Notes under the pieces: generated by a model
Told to the model about the DNA's origin: nothing
The model's database searches: none
Seen by the model: the letters and a program-made list of their open reading frames with translations, nothing else
Made by a program: the position numbers and the translations under genes
In this document: positions 1 to 10,044 of the stretch, in pieces
How positions within the stretch are numbered: the first letter of the stretch is position 1
How the letters are laid out: each line of letters begins with the position of its first letter
NCBI RefSeq assembly: GCF_027912455.1
Contig: NZ_CP115446.1
Location: 1,759,501-1,823,500, forward strand
DNA length: 64,000 nt
DNA from: Aurantiacibacter sp. MUD61
GTDB lineage: Bacteria > Pseudomonadota > Alphaproteobacteria > Sphingomonadales > Sphingomonadaceae
Direction: 5' to 3'

Positions 1-878
1 ATATGAAGCTGCTCGAAGTCGATGAAGCGGCGAACCACATCCGCGAACTGGTCGATGCCGAAGCGAACATCATCTGGGGCAGCGCCTTCAATCCGGAGCT
101 GGATGGCAAGATCCGCGTCTCCGTGGTCGCCACCGGCATCGAACAAGGTGCCGATGGTTCGGTGGAGCCTGCGCGCTCCGTCGACCTTTCTGCTTCCCGC
201 GGTCCGGGCCGTCCGGCCATCCCCATCCCCTCCGACAATTCGATGGATGATGATGAGGACGATGCGCTCGATCTCGGCGCGATGGATGAGCCTGAAGAAG
301 AGCCGGAAGCGCCGCAGCCCGACCCCATCCCCGAACCCGCTGAAGACAGTAATTTCGGGGCGACTGAGCCTGAAGGTTACACTTCCGAGGATGAGTCGGG
401 CGACGATATGCTCGATCTGACGGACGAGTCCGAAGAGCCTGCCGAGCCAGCAATTCCGACCGGAATGGGCGAAGGTGATGCGGCTGAACCGGCTGATGAA
501 ATGGCCGACAATGGCAATGACAGTGGCTCAGGTGAAGACGAGCTTCTTCTCGATGCAACTCGTCTGGCAGAGGCTGACGAAGATGTGCAGCCTGCTCCGG
601 CGGGTGGTCGCCGCGCACGCATGTTGGGCGCTGCTGCTGCGAGTGAAGGTGAAGAGAGCGCCAGTGCCGCAGATGACTCTGCAGGCAGCGATCCCGCGCC
701 TGCTGCCGAAACTCCGCCACCACCGCCATCTGGCGGCGGCAGCACGCTGTTCGAACGCATGGCCAATCTTTCGCGTCAGGGCTCATCGAGCGATGAAGAG
801 GAAGATGAAGACGAGGACGATGATAGCGGCAGCGCCATGCGCATTCCGCGCTTCCTCGGCAGGCAGAACAATCAGTAA
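1..878 (+). CDS. ftsZ: Cell division protein FtsZ, C-terminal part (5' end outside window)
   Basis: This is the tail of the tubulin-like GTPase that forms the cytokinetic Z ring. The reading frame is open from the window edge, so the GTPase domain is missing. The first 55 residues match the end of the FtsZ C-terminal domain (the segment with [23 protein letters not shown]). About 200 residues of acidic, proline-rich linker follow. The protein ends in a conserved C-terminal peptide, IPRFLGRQ, the docking site for FtsA and other partners. The long acidic linker is usual for alphaproteobacteria but is rich in Glu/Asp runs here. Confidence 0.95.
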   Translation, partial: MKLLEVDEAANHIRELVDAEANIIWGSAFNPELDGKIRVSVVATGIEQGADGSVEPARSVDLSASRGPGRPAIPIPSDNSMDDDEDDALDLGAMDEPEEEPEAPQPDPIPEPAEDSNFGATEPEGYTSEDESGDDMLDLTDESEEPAEPAIPTGMGEGDAAEPADEMADNGNDSGSGEDELLLDATRLAEADEDVQPAPAGGRRARMLGAAAASEGEESASAADDSAGSDPAPAAETPPPPPSGGGSTLFERMANLSRQGSSSDEEEDEDEDDDSGSAMRIPRFLGRQNNQ

Positions 879-967
879 TCGCTTTGCGGAATTGAACCGG
901 GAGCAGCACGGATAATCGTGCCGAGAGCACGGTCCGCTCACTTCGGGCTTTCCGCCAGGGGTCAAAT

Positions 968-2584
968 ATGGTTAGGGCGCGGTCGATGATCCGATCGCGC
1001 CTTTTCCTTTGCCAGCTGACGATTCCCGCTTTTGTGGCGGCTTTTCCGCTGCTTGCGGCCTCTTCTGCCCAAGCGCAGGAAGTTGTACAGAGCTTGCCCG
1101 ATCCCGCGCAGGCGGAGCTTGCGGCAGCGATGCAGAGATTGTCTCGCAATCCCGAAAACATGCGCGCCTTGCTCGATGCGGGGAATGCCTCGCTGCAGCT
1201 TGGCGATTTCTCTGGAGCGCTTGGCTTCTTCAATCGCGCGCAGCGGATCGATCCCAATGACGGCGAAATGCTGGCAGGCCTTGGCCAGGTCGCTGTGCGA
1301 AGGGGTGAAGGCGCGATTGCAGTGCAATTGTTCGCCAATGCGGAGGCTGCCGGCGAGAACATGCGCCGCCATGCAGCAGCGCGCGGGTTGGCCTACGATC
1401 TGGTTGGTAACAACGCCCGCGCGCAGAGATATTATCGTCAGGCGCTGGCTCGCGAGGAGAGCAATGACGTGATCCGCCGCCTCGCGCTCAGCTATGCGAT
1501 TTCGGGCGATGCCGAGGCTTCGGATGCAACGCTGCTGCCACTCCTCCAGCGTCAGGATCGCGCGGCTTACCGAACCCGCGCTTTTGCGCTGGCGATTTTG
1601 GGGCGTGATGAAGAGGCGGTATCGATCGCCGAAACGATGTTGCCCGCGCGCCTTTCAGGTCGGCTCGCGCCTTACCTTCGCTATATGCCCAGCCTCACCC
1701 GTGCGCAGCAGGCGGCGGCGGCCAATTTGGGGCGTTTCCCCAATGCGTCCGACATCGGCCGCGATACGCCGCAGATCGCTGCACTGTCCGAGAGTGCAGA
1801 TCCGGTCGCGCCTCCCGCATCGAGCAGCGATCGCCTCACCCCCGCTGGCGAGCCGCTCGGGCGGACCGCAGCGCCGCTGGTGGATGAGAATGGGGAGCTT
1901 CCGGCACTTGCAGAAGCGGAGATGCCGCCGAGTTCGGTAGCGGAGGCTGAGCCGCCGATGGTTACGCGGGCCCCGGTTGAGCAAGCTCCCGAACCCGTAG
2001 TGGTCGCTGTTCTCGACGAGCCTGTACAAGCTCCGGCTGTAAACCCGCCTGCCGCCGATGCGAGGCCATCTTTCACGATTTCCGAAGCTCCAGCGCCCGC
2101 TTCCGAAGTCGCTTCGACCGGCGATCCGGCGGTTGAGCAGGTCATTGCGCAAACCGAAGAGCGCAGCGCGGAGCAACTGGGACTTGAAGAGGCTTTTGCC
2201 GACTTCGTCCTTCCATCCAGCGGCACTGTAGCGCCCAGCAGCGGAGCGGTGGACATCACCACCATCGAGCCTGCGCGCGAGGAAGTGGAGGAGGCACCGC
2301 CGCCCCCGCCAGCGAATACGAGCCGCCATTGGGTGCAGGTTGCCACTGGACAGGACACATCCGCCTTCCGCTTCGACTGGCGGCGGATTGTGCGCAATGC
2401 GAACGGGCTGCTCGATGATCGCGAGGCGTACACCGCGCCATGGAACGCGACCAACCGGCTGGTGACCGGACCTTTCGATTCGGCCCGCGATGCGCAGGAT
2501 TTTGTCTCCGAACTGGCCGAAGCGGGCGTCGATGCGTTCCGATTCACCAGCGCTGAAGGCGAAGAAGTGCGTCCGCTCGATTGA
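968..2584 (+). CDS. Secreted TPR and SPOR domain protein
   Basis: The 538-residue product has an N-terminal signal peptide ending near AASSAQAQ (residues 1-36). Tetratricopeptide-like helical repeats follow at about residues 45-250 (for example ALLDAGNASLQLGDFSGALG). Next is a Pro/Ala/Glu-rich linker at about 260-450, then a C-terminal SPOR-like domain (from HWVQVATGQ to FRFTSAEG). SPOR domains bind glycan strands denuded at division septa, so a periplasmic role in division or wall remodelling is likely. The position just after ftsZ fits. AGGGG about 7 bases upstream supports the ATG at 968; a second ATG at 986 is possible. Confidence 0.8.
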   Translation: MVRARSMIRSRLFLCQLTIPAFVAAFPLLAASSAQAQEVVQSLPDPAQAELAAAMQRLSRNPENMRALLDAGNASLQLGDFSGALGFFNRAQRIDPNDGEMLAGLGQVAVRRGEGAIAVQLFANAEAAGENMRRHAAARGLAYDLVGNNARAQRYYRQALAREESNDVIRRLALSYAISGDAEASDATLLPLLQRQDRAAYRTRAFALAILGRDEEAVSIAETMLPARLSGRLAPYLRYMPSLTRAQQAAAANLGRFPNASDIGRDTPQIAALSESADPVAPPASSSDRLTPAGEPLGRTAAPLVDENGELPALAEAEMPPSSVAEAEPPMVTRAPVEQAPEPVVVAVLDEPVQAPAVNPPAADARPSFTISEAPAPASEVASTGDPAVEQVIAQTEERSAEQLGLEEAFADFVLPSSGTVAPSSGAVDITTIEPAREEVEEAPPPPPANTSRHWVQVATGQDTSAFRFDWRRIVRNANGLLDDREAYTAPWNATNRLVTGPFDSARDAQDFVSELAEAGVDAFRFTSAEGEEVRPLD

Positions 2585-2742
2585 TCGGGCGATCAGGCCG
2601 CTCCCTCGGGCGGGGCCGATTTGTGCACACCTTGTAAACAAGCCAGACGAGTTTTGCCCGACCGTTTTGGCCGCTCCGATTGCGCCAAATATGCCTTACG
2701 ACGCATTAAGCTCTGCATGATCTTTTCGCGCAGAAATCACGC

Positions 2743-3249
2743 ATGAACACCGATCGTGCGACGATGGAACCGGCCGATGATGCGGCCCCGGTAGAAATGC
2801 TCGCAGCGCTGTTTGAAGCCCATGGCTGGGCCTTCGAACAGGTCAGCGATGATGAAGTTACCGTAGAGATTCCAGGCAGTTGGACGACATACCAGCTGCG
2901 CGCGATCTGGCGGCGCGAAGATCATGTCCTGCAATTGCTCTGCCTGCCCGAGATCCGCGTGGGCGATGACAAGCGGCAGGTCGCCTTCGAGCTCCTCGCG
3001 CTGATCAACGAACAGCTATGGCTCGGCCATTTCGATATCTGGTCGCAGGGCGGAATGCTGCTCTATCGCCACGGCCTGATGCTGGGCGATGACGGCATGC
3101 TGAGCATCGACATGGCGCAGATGGCCATCGAATCGGCCGTGGCCGAATGCGATCGCTTCTACCCGGCTTTCCAATTCGTGCTGTGGGGTGACAAGGCACC
3201 GCGCGCTGCGCTCGATGCCGCTTTGGTCGATGCTGCGGGCGAAGCCTGA
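2743..3249 (+). CDS. YbjN domain-containing protein
   Basis: A soluble 168-residue protein with no signal peptide. It resembles the YbjN/DUF1790 family: an N-terminal alpha/beta part (MLAALFEAHGWAFEQ), a central strand region, and the characteristic segment around INEQLWLGHFDIW followed by LLYRHGLML. The family resembles type III secretion chaperones in fold and has no firmly assigned reaction. It lies 60 bases before proC in the same direction and may be co-transcribed with it. The start has no strong ribosome binding site, so an internal start cannot be excluded. Confidence 0.75.
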   Translation: MNTDRATMEPADDAAPVEMLAALFEAHGWAFEQVSDDEVTVEIPGSWTTYQLRAIWRREDHVLQLLCLPEIRVGDDKRQVAFELLALINEQLWLGHFDIWSQGGMLLYRHGLMLGDDGMLSIDMAQMAIESAVAECDRFYPAFQFVLWGDKAPRAALDAALVDAAGEA

Positions 3250-3309
3250 GCCGCAAGGCTTGAGACTTTTCGCCAACCGCCTACATCCGCTGCAACTGCG
3301 GAGATAAAC

Positions 3310-4113
3310 ATGAGCAAAACGGCAAAAATCCTACTGATCGGTTGCGGCAATATGACCGGGGCCATGCTGGAAGGCTGGCTGGCTGCGGGCCTGCCCAAGG
3401 AAAGCTTCACCGTTGTCACCCCCACGCGCGAAAGCGTGCCGGGCGATGTGGAACTGCTGCGCGAAGTGCCCACAGACCGGGAATTCGACGCGGTGCTGCT
3501 GGGGTTCAAGCCCTATATGCTCGGCGATATCGCGCCCACTTTGCAGGGCGTGACTGGCCCCGGCACGATTGTCCTGTCGGTGCTCGCCGGCGTCCAGCTC
3601 GATACGCTGCGCTCGAACTTTCCCGATGCGCAGGCGGTTGTCCGCGTCATGCCGAACCTCGCTTGCGCCATGGGCAAATCTCCCGTCGCCCTTGCAGAAG
3701 AGGGATTGGAAGAAGAAGGGCGGGAAGCGATCTTTGCTTTTCATGAGCCGCTCGGCACGCCCGCATGGGTCGGTGAGGACCGGTTCGACCTCGTCACCGC
3801 GCTGGCAGGCAGCGGTCCGGCATTTGTCTATCGCTTCATCGACGCGCTCAGCACCGCCGCCGTCCGGCTCGGCCTCAAGGAAGATCAGGCGCGCGAATTG
3901 GCAGTCGCGATGACCGAAGGCGCAGCCGCGCTTGCCCAGCAATCGGAACACGCTCCGGGCAAGCTGGCGGATATGGTCGCGAGCCCCGGCGGCGTGACTC
4001 GCAAAGGCATGGATGTGCTCGATGAAGACGAAGCGTTGACCCAACTGATGACCAAATGCTTGCGTGCAGCACGCGATCGCAGCGCGGAAATGGCCCGGGA
4101 AGCGCGCGAATAG
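3310..4113 (+). CDS. proC: Pyrroline-5-carboxylate reductase
   Basis: Catalyses the last step of proline synthesis, NAD(P)H-dependent reduction of 1-pyrroline-5-carboxylate. The 267-residue length is typical. The N-terminal Rossmann motif reads LIGCGNMTGAMLEGW. The family signature lies in the C-terminal dimerisation domain, with LAGSGPAFVY and MVASPGGVTRKGMDVL. GGAG lies just upstream of the ATG. proB for the first step of the pathway lies 4 kb downstream; proA is not in the window. Confidence 0.97.
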   Translation: MSKTAKILLIGCGNMTGAMLEGWLAAGLPKESFTVVTPTRESVPGDVELLREVPTDREFDAVLLGFKPYMLGDIAPTLQGVTGPGTIVLSVLAGVQLDTLRSNFPDAQAVVRVMPNLACAMGKSPVALAEEGLEEEGREAIFAFHEPLGTPAWVGEDRFDLVTALAGSGPAFVYRFIDALSTAAVRLGLKEDQARELAVAMTEGAAALAQQSEHAPGKLADMVASPGGVTRKGMDVLDEDEALTQLMTKCLRAARDRSAEMAREARE

Positions 4114-4244
4114 GCGGTTTCAAGGGTTAACGCGCGGAGCTGGTGACAGTCTCCGGTTTTCCTTGAAAATCACTCGCAAAATGCCAATATTACCTGTGAT
4201 CCGGTTCGCTATGGTGTGGCCGGGCTAAAGGAGTTTTGGAAAAC

Positions 4245-5033
4245 ATGGCAAATTGGAACGACAACCAGACCCGTCAGGGTTTCGGAACCGCTCCGGGCCA
4301 GACGGGCGATGTTGCCGCCGGCACCACGTTTGATGCTGGCCTGCGCAAGCATATGCTCTCGATTTACAATTACATGGCATCGGGCGTGTTGCTGACCGGT
4401 GTGGTCGCGATGCTGTTCGCCCGTGGCGGTGATGAGTCGATGGCCGCTAGCGTGTTCTACAATGGCGGTATTCTCGCCTGGGTGATCATGCTTTCGCCGC
4501 TCGCCATCGTGTTCGCGATGAGCTTTGGCCGCGATCGCTTCTCCACCGGCACGCTGCAAGCGATGTTCTGGGGCTTTGCGGTGCTGATGGGCCTCTCGCT
4601 TTCGACCGTATTTCTCACCTATACCGGCGCATCGATCGCGACGACATTCTTCGCGACGGCTGGTGCCTTCGCTGGTCTCAGCCTCTTCGGCTACACCACG
4701 AAGAAGGATATTTCGGGCTGGGGCAGCTTCCTTATCATGGGCGTAATCGGCCTTCTGATTGCGATGGTCGCAAACTGGTTCCTCCAGTCGCCCGGCCTGG
4801 ATCTCGCGATTTCGGCAATCGGTGTGCTGATCTTCGCTGGCCTGACCGCGTATGACACGCAGCGTCTGAAGCAGGAATATCTGATGATCCAGCAGGCCAA
4901 GATGACGAACCCGTCGGTTGCTGCCGCTTACCCGCTGGGCAAGCTGGTGATCATGGGTGCGCTGAACCTGTATCTCGATTTCATCAACATGTTCCTGTTC
5001 CTGCTGCGCTTCATGGGTGCAGCCCGCGAATAG
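4245..5033 (+). CDS. Bax inhibitor-1/YccA family membrane protein
   Basis: An integral inner-membrane protein of about 262 residues with seven predicted hydrophobic spans. It has the BI-1/YccA features: an N-terminal cytosolic stretch, then LRKHMLSIYNYMASGVLLTG, and a C-terminal DTQRLKQEY acidic/basic cluster before the last span. Family members are calcium-leak channels or FtsH-associated proteins; the substrate here is unknown. I chose the ATG at 4245 because AAAGGAG at 4227-4233 is 11 bases away. The in-frame TTG at 4236 would leave only 2 bases. A strong terminator follows. Confidence 0.9.
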   Translation: MANWNDNQTRQGFGTAPGQTGDVAAGTTFDAGLRKHMLSIYNYMASGVLLTGVVAMLFARGGDESMAASVFYNGGILAWVIMLSPLAIVFAMSFGRDRFSTGTLQAMFWGFAVLMGLSLSTVFLTYTGASIATTFFATAGAFAGLSLFGYTTKKDISGWGSFLIMGVIGLLIAMVANWFLQSPGLDLAISAIGVLIFAGLTAYDTQRLKQEYLMIQQAKMTNPSVAAAYPLGKLVIMGALNLYLDFINMFLFLLRFMGAARE

Positions 5034-5091
5034 GACTGAGAAACGATCATATTGGCGACACGCTTTGTCGCACATCTGATTCATTTGAACG

Positions 5092-5130
5092 TGCCCGGAG
5101 TGCAAATCTGCATTCCGGGCATTTCTTTTG
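5092..5130 (+). terminator. Rho-independent terminator after the BI-1 gene
   Basis: A 13-bp stem (TGCCCGGAGTGCA pairing with TGCATTCCGGGCA, one G-T pair) with a 4-base AATC loop is followed by TTTCTTTTG. Confidence 0.85.
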
Positions 5131-5140
5131 TGCGGACAGC

Positions 5141-5182
5141 GGGATAGTCATCGCAGGGTAATGGACCATCGGGGATAGTCAT
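5141..5182. repeat. Direct repeat upstream of the polyproline lipoprotein
   Basis: The 11-base word GGGATAGTCAT occurs at 5141-5151 and again at 5172-5182. The copies are 31 bases apart, about three helical turns, and lie just before the start at 5210. This spacing could suit cooperative binding of a regulator to one DNA face. No regulator is implied by the neighbours. Confidence 0.4.
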
Positions 5183-5209
5183 TCCCGGGCAGAGGAATTT
5201 AGGCCGATT

Positions 5210-6157
5210 ATGAATACACCACCGCTGACCATCAGAAAGACGGAGCGCAAGGGTATCGCAGCGCGCGCCGCGATCATTTGTGCCACCGCTGCACTGCTTG
5301 CCGCCTGTGCAACGCCGCCACCCCCTCCGCCGCCACCGCCTCCTCCCCCGCCTCCTCCGCCAGTAGTGGAGGCCATTCCCTATCGCCCGGTTCCGCCTTC
5401 GCTTGCCGCCTACCGCATGGATATTCCGCGCAAGGATGCGATGGGCGTACGCACGACGGTCAACTCCAATCTCGGACAGGATAGAGCGATCTGGCACTTC
5501 CGGTCGGGCTGGAATGTGGCGGCGCTCAATTGCACGGCAGAGCGCTACCAGAATATCCTGGATGGCTATGGGGCCATGTTGCAGAACGAAACCCAGCTGC
5601 TGTCCGGGGTGAACAACCGGCTGGAAGCACAATATCGGCAGCAAGCGGGTGGCGATCGGAGGGCGGCCATCCGCCTGCGCGAAACCGAATCGACCGAAGT
5701 CTACAATTACTTCACGCTTCCCGCTGCGCGCCGCGAGTTTTGCAATGTCGCGCAGTCACTGGCGACCGATTATCTGACGACCCGGCCAGGTGATTTCGCG
5801 CTTTTCGCGATCAACGGCCTCGCTCAATACGAAGTGGCGTTCGAACGCTTCTACACCGCATACGAGCAGTATGAGGTCGCCTCGGCTGAGTGGGACGCCC
5901 GCTATGGCGCGCAATATGGCGCATCGCAGCCCGGCTGGGTCGCGCTGTATGGCACCGCATCGCAGCAGGCCGCTGCCGGGGTGCAGAATTTCAATACCAC
6001 GCCGGCGGACCCGGTTGTCGTCCCGGATACCGATACCGGCGCGGCAATCCCCGTCATTCCGGTAGATGAAGGTGCCGCCAGCACCCCCGTGGTGCAGCCG
6101 ATTCCTGATGAGAACATCGTCATGCCCGCGCCGAGCGAGGATGACGAGGCGAACTAA
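5210..6157 (+). CDS. Polyproline outer-membrane lipoprotein of unknown function
   Basis: A 315-residue predicted lipoprotein. The signal sequence ends in a lipobox, LLAAC, at about residues 29-33. Sixteen consecutive prolines follow directly after the lipidated Cys (CATP...), then a globular domain of about 180 residues with many aromatic residues. The C-terminal tail is rich in Pro/Val/Asp and probably disordered. The proline run is encoded by mixed codons and would need EF-P to translate. The run could act as a rigid spacer from the membrane. I do not recognise the globular domain. Confidence 0.75.
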   Translation: MNTPPLTIRKTERKGIAARAAIICATAALLAACATPPPPPPPPPPPPPPPPVVEAIPYRPVPPSLAAYRMDIPRKDAMGVRTTVNSNLGQDRAIWHFRSGWNVAALNCTAERYQNILDGYGAMLQNETQLLSGVNNRLEAQYRQQAGGDRRAAIRLRETESTEVYNYFTLPAARREFCNVAQSLATDYLTTRPGDFALFAINGLAQYEVAFERFYTAYEQYEVASAEWDARYGAQYGASQPGWVALYGTASQQAAAGVQNFNTTPADPVVVPDTDTGAAIPVIPVDEGAASTPVVQPIPDENIVMPAPSEDDEAN

Positions 6158-6199
6158 AAGACAATCTTCAAAGGTGCATGGGCGGCAAAACTCATCTAA

Positions 6200-7291
<1,092 letters not shown>

Positions 7292-7351
7292 TCGTTCCTA
7301 TCTTCGCCGCAACGGTTTATCTTTTAGCAGACATATAAACGGCCAATACCC

Positions 7352-8485
7352 ATGCCCATCAAAACTCTCCTCGACTTTCGTGATCCCGAAGCGTGCAAGC
7401 GCATGGTCATCAAGATCGGCAGCGCGCTGCTGGTCGATGGTAGCGGGAGGGTTGAAGTCGAGTGGCTGCGCACGATCGTCAACGAAATCTGGACCGCGCG
7501 CGAGATGGGGATCGACGTGGTCGTGGTCAGCTCCGGCTCGATTGCTATCGGCGCAAAGCAGCTCGATTTTTCCGAAGGCGGGCGGCGAACCTTGGCGGAG
7601 GCACAGGCATCCGCCTCGGTCGGCCAGATCGAGCTGGCCAGCGTCTGGCGGCAGCTGCTTGCCGAGCGAGATCTGACCGCCGCACAAATGCTGCTGACAC
7701 TCGATGATTTCGAAAGCCGCCGCCGCTATCTCAACATCTCTGCCACGCTGCGCCGCCTGCTCAAGAGCGGTGTTGTGCCAGTGGTGAATGAGAATGACAC
7801 GATCGCGACCGGCGAAATCCGCTTTGGCGATAATGACCGGCTGGCTGCGCGGGTGGCGCAGGCATGTCAGGCCGATGGTGTCATCCTGCTCACCGATGTC
7901 GATGGACTGTATGACAAGCATCCGGATGAGCCCGATGCCGAACGCCTCGACGAAGTCCACGGTGTCACCGACGAGATCCACGCGATGGCCGATACCGAAT
8001 CCGGCTCGGGCCTCGGGTCGGGCGGCATGACCGCCAAACTGCTGGCTGCCGAGATCGCCGAGAAAGCAGGCATTGCGCTCGCCATCGTCAACGGCACTGA
8101 GGAAAATCCGCTCGCCCGGGCCATGGCCTCTCAGGCGGCAACGCTGTTCCTGCCGCAGCGCGATGAAAGCGGACGCCGCGCGTGGATCGGTGGGCGCATG
8201 CGCTTTGCCGGTTCGATCAAAGTTGACGATGGCTGCGTCCGTGCGGTTCGCAATGGCAAAAGCGTGTTGGCGGCCGGCGTGATCGGCTCCGATGGAGACT
8301 TCGAGCGCGGCGACATCATCCCGGTGTTCGACGTTGCCGGAAACATGATTGCGAAGGGCTTGGTCGAATATGATGCCGATGATGTGGAAGCTATCATGGG
8401 CATGCAGAAAGACGATCAGGAGGCCATTCTGGGCCATGCACCGCGCTCTGCCGTCATGCACCGCGACCACCTGGTGCTAATGTGA
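7352..8485 (+). CDS. proB: Glutamate 5-kinase
   Basis: Phosphorylates glutamate in the first step of proline synthesis. The 377-residue protein has an N-terminal amino-acid kinase domain (VIKIGSALLVDGSG, VVSSGSIAIGAKQL, VPVVNENDTIA, FGDNDRLAARVA) and a C-terminal PUA domain from about residue 280. The PUA domain is typical of the long, feedback-regulated form. The 3' end overlaps the next gene by four bases (GTGA). Confidence 0.97.
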   Translation: MPIKTLLDFRDPEACKRMVIKIGSALLVDGSGRVEVEWLRTIVNEIWTAREMGIDVVVVSSGSIAIGAKQLDFSEGGRRTLAEAQASASVGQIELASVWRQLLAERDLTAAQMLLTLDDFESRRRYLNISATLRRLLKSGVVPVVNENDTIATGEIRFGDNDRLAARVAQACQADGVILLTDVDGLYDKHPDEPDAERLDEVHGVTDEIHAMADTESGSGLGSGGMTAKLLAAEIAEKAGIALAIVNGTEENPLARAMASQAATLFLPQRDESGRRAWIGGRMRFAGSIKVDDGCVRAVRNGKSVLAAGVIGSDGDFERGDIIPVFDVAGNMIAKGLVEYDADDVEAIMGMQKDDQEAILGHAPRSAVMHRDHLVLM

Positions 8486-9390
8486 TCCTTGCCGTCACCG
8501 GCGGCACTGGCTTTGTCGGTCAGGCGGTTCTTGAGGAAGCAGCGCAGCGAGGAATTACCGTTCGCGCTCTGACCCGCAGAGAGCAGGCCGAGAGCGAAAA
8601 TATCACATGGATCCGTGGGGATTTGTCAGACACAGCGGCCCTGGCGGAACTGATGCGCGGCGCAAATGCTGTGCTGCATATTGCCGGTGTCGTGAACGCG
8701 CCTGATGAGGCGGGTTTCAAAAGCGGCAATGTCGATGGCACGCGCAATGTCTGCGATGCGGCACGCGAAGGAGGCGTAAAGCGGATCGTCCACGTCTCTT
8801 CCCTCGCCGCAAGGGAGCCGGGCCTCTCCATGTACGGCCATTCCAAACGCATGGCGGAAGAAGTTGTGCAGGTGAGCGGCCTCGACTGGACGTTAGTGCG
8901 CCCGCCCGCCGTCTACGGGCCGCGCGATACCGAGATTTTCGAGCTCTTCAAAGCGGCGAAAATGCGCTTCGTACCCATGCCGCCGAAAGGGCGCACTTCG
9001 ATCATTCATGTCGCTGATTTGGCGCGGCTTTTGGTCGCAATCGCCGAGGACAGCACCAAGAATGTCGGCCGTATTTTCGAACCCGATGATGGCCGCGAGA
9101 ATGGGTGGAGCCACAAGGAGCTCGCCAAAACCATTGGTGCTGCGATGGGCAAATCGGTCTGGGCGCCGCATGTCCCGCGAGCCCTGCTGTTCGGCGCCGC
9201 CAAGGCCGATCGTTTGCTGCGCGGGGCCAAGGCCAAGCTCACACCGGACCGGGCGAGTTACATGGCGCACCCTGATTGGGTGTCCGATCCCGCCCAAGCG
9301 GTCCCAGCCGCGGTCTGGCGTCCGGAAATCGCTTCCGGCGAGGGATTGACGCAGACCGCAGACTGGTACCGCAAAGCTGGCTGGCTCTGA
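8482..9390 (+). CDS. NAD(P)-dependent epimerase/dehydratase family protein
   Basis: A 302-residue atypical/extended short-chain dehydrogenase. The N-terminal Rossmann motif reads TGGTGFVGQAVLEEA. An active-site-like Tyr-x3-Lys occurs as YGHSK. The substrate is not evident. Similar proteins act as NDUFA9-like or nucleotide-sugar epimerases. The GTG start lies inside the proB stop (GTGA overlap), so translation is probably coupled to proB. Confidence 0.85.
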   Translation: MILAVTGGTGFVGQAVLEEAAQRGITVRALTRREQAESENITWIRGDLSDTAALAELMRGANAVLHIAGVVNAPDEAGFKSGNVDGTRNVCDAAREGGVKRIVHVSSLAAREPGLSMYGHSKRMAEEVVQVSGLDWTLVRPPAVYGPRDTEIFELFKAAKMRFVPMPPKGRTSIIHVADLARLLVAIAEDSTKNVGRIFEPDDGRENGWSHKELAKTIGAAMGKSVWAPHVPRALLFGAAKADRLLRGAKAKLTPDRASYMAHPDWVSDPAQAVPAAVWRPEIASGEGLTQTADWYRKAGWL

Positions 9391-9459
9391 CAGCAAAGAT
9401 CAATACACCATATGGGGTGTTGTCTTATGCGCATGGATGGGTAGTTTGATGCGCATCAG

Positions 9460-9481
9460 CCTTCGGTGGGGATACCGAAGG
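9460..9481 (+). promoter_or_regulatory. 5' leader hairpin of the repeat-protein mRNA
   Basis: A perfect 8-bp stem, CCTTCGGT at 9460-9467 with ACCGAAGG at 9474-9481 and a GGGGAT loop. It lies 9 bases before the GAGGGGGA ribosome binding site. It could affect mRNA stability or translation; no T-run follows, so it is not a terminator. Confidence 0.45.
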
Positions 9482-9502
9482 GGACAAGCCGAGGGGGATT
9501 CT

Positions 9503-9952
9503 ATGGCAAAAAGGGCAAAGCCCGTTTCACGTCGTTCGTTTGTGGGCCTGATCACGGGTGCCGCAGCAGCGACAATCGTTGCCGGTCCGGCCGTCGCTCA
9601 GCAGACGGGACGTACCGACAGTGACCCGAATGACCGTGCCGGCCAAGGCCGCACCGGTTATTCAGACAGCGACCCGAGTGATCGTGCTGGCCACGGCCGG
9701 ACCGGTCGAACAGACAGCGATCCGAACGATCGCGCAAACTATGGCCGCGGTGGCGGTCGGAGCAGCGGCAGCGGTACGACCGACTCCGACTCCGGTTCGA
9801 ACTCCGATTGCGGTGGCCGCGGTCGCGGTACCAGCAATGGCCATTCGGACAGCGATCCCAACGATCGCGCCGGTCAGGGTCGTAGCGGTCTGACCGATTC
9901 GGACGATAGCGATCGCGCTGGTCGCGGTCGTGGTCGCGGCTCCTGCGCATAA
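9503..9952 (+). CDS. Tat-exported DSDPxDRAG repeat protein
   Basis: A 149-residue protein with a twin-arginine signal (SRRSFVGLITGAAAATIVAG, cleavage after AVAQ). The mature part is almost entirely degenerate 18-20 residue repeats of the form TDSDPNDRAGQGRTG, about five copies interrupted by a Gly/Ser-rich insert. The closely spaced Asp residues (DSDPNDRAG) resemble calcium-binding Asp-rich repeats; binding is inferred only. The ATG at 9503 follows GAGGGGGA and places RR close to the N-terminus. A longer in-frame start at 9437 is less likely. A terminator follows. Confidence 0.7.
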   Translation: MAKRAKPVSRRSFVGLITGAAAATIVAGPAVAQQTGRTDSDPNDRAGQGRTGYSDSDPSDRAGHGRTGRTDSDPNDRANYGRGGGRSSGSGTTDSDSGSNSDCGGRGRGTSNGHSDSDPNDRAGQGRSGLTDSDDSDRAGRGRGRGSCA

Positions 9953-9980
9953 TCGCCAGGCAAGCGTTCCGGGAAAAATA

Positions 9981-10018
9981 AAGGGCGGGAGCGGGCATGG
10001 CCTTCTCCCGCCCTTTTT
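9981..10018 (+). terminator. Rho-independent terminator after the repeat protein
   Basis: An 11-bp perfect stem (AAGGGCGGGAG at 9981-9991 with CTCCCGCCCTT at 10005-10015), a 13-base loop and a T-run. Confidence 0.9.
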
Positions 10019-10044
10019 CACGATTGAAAAGGCATAGATTACTG

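Noticed and set aside
88..1362. Long minus-strand open frame opposite ftsZ and the SPOR gene
   Set aside because: The composition is the shadow of high-GC coding on the plus strand: Arg/Pro/His-rich with no recognisable domain.
4136..4165. Possible terminator after proC (CGGAG...CTCCG then TTTT)
   Set aside because: Only five paired bases with a 12-base loop; too weak to call.
9997..10044. Longer start for the JmjC oxygenase
   Set aside because: The ATG at 9997 lies inside the stem-loop of a strong terminator, so it would not be on the mRNA start side.
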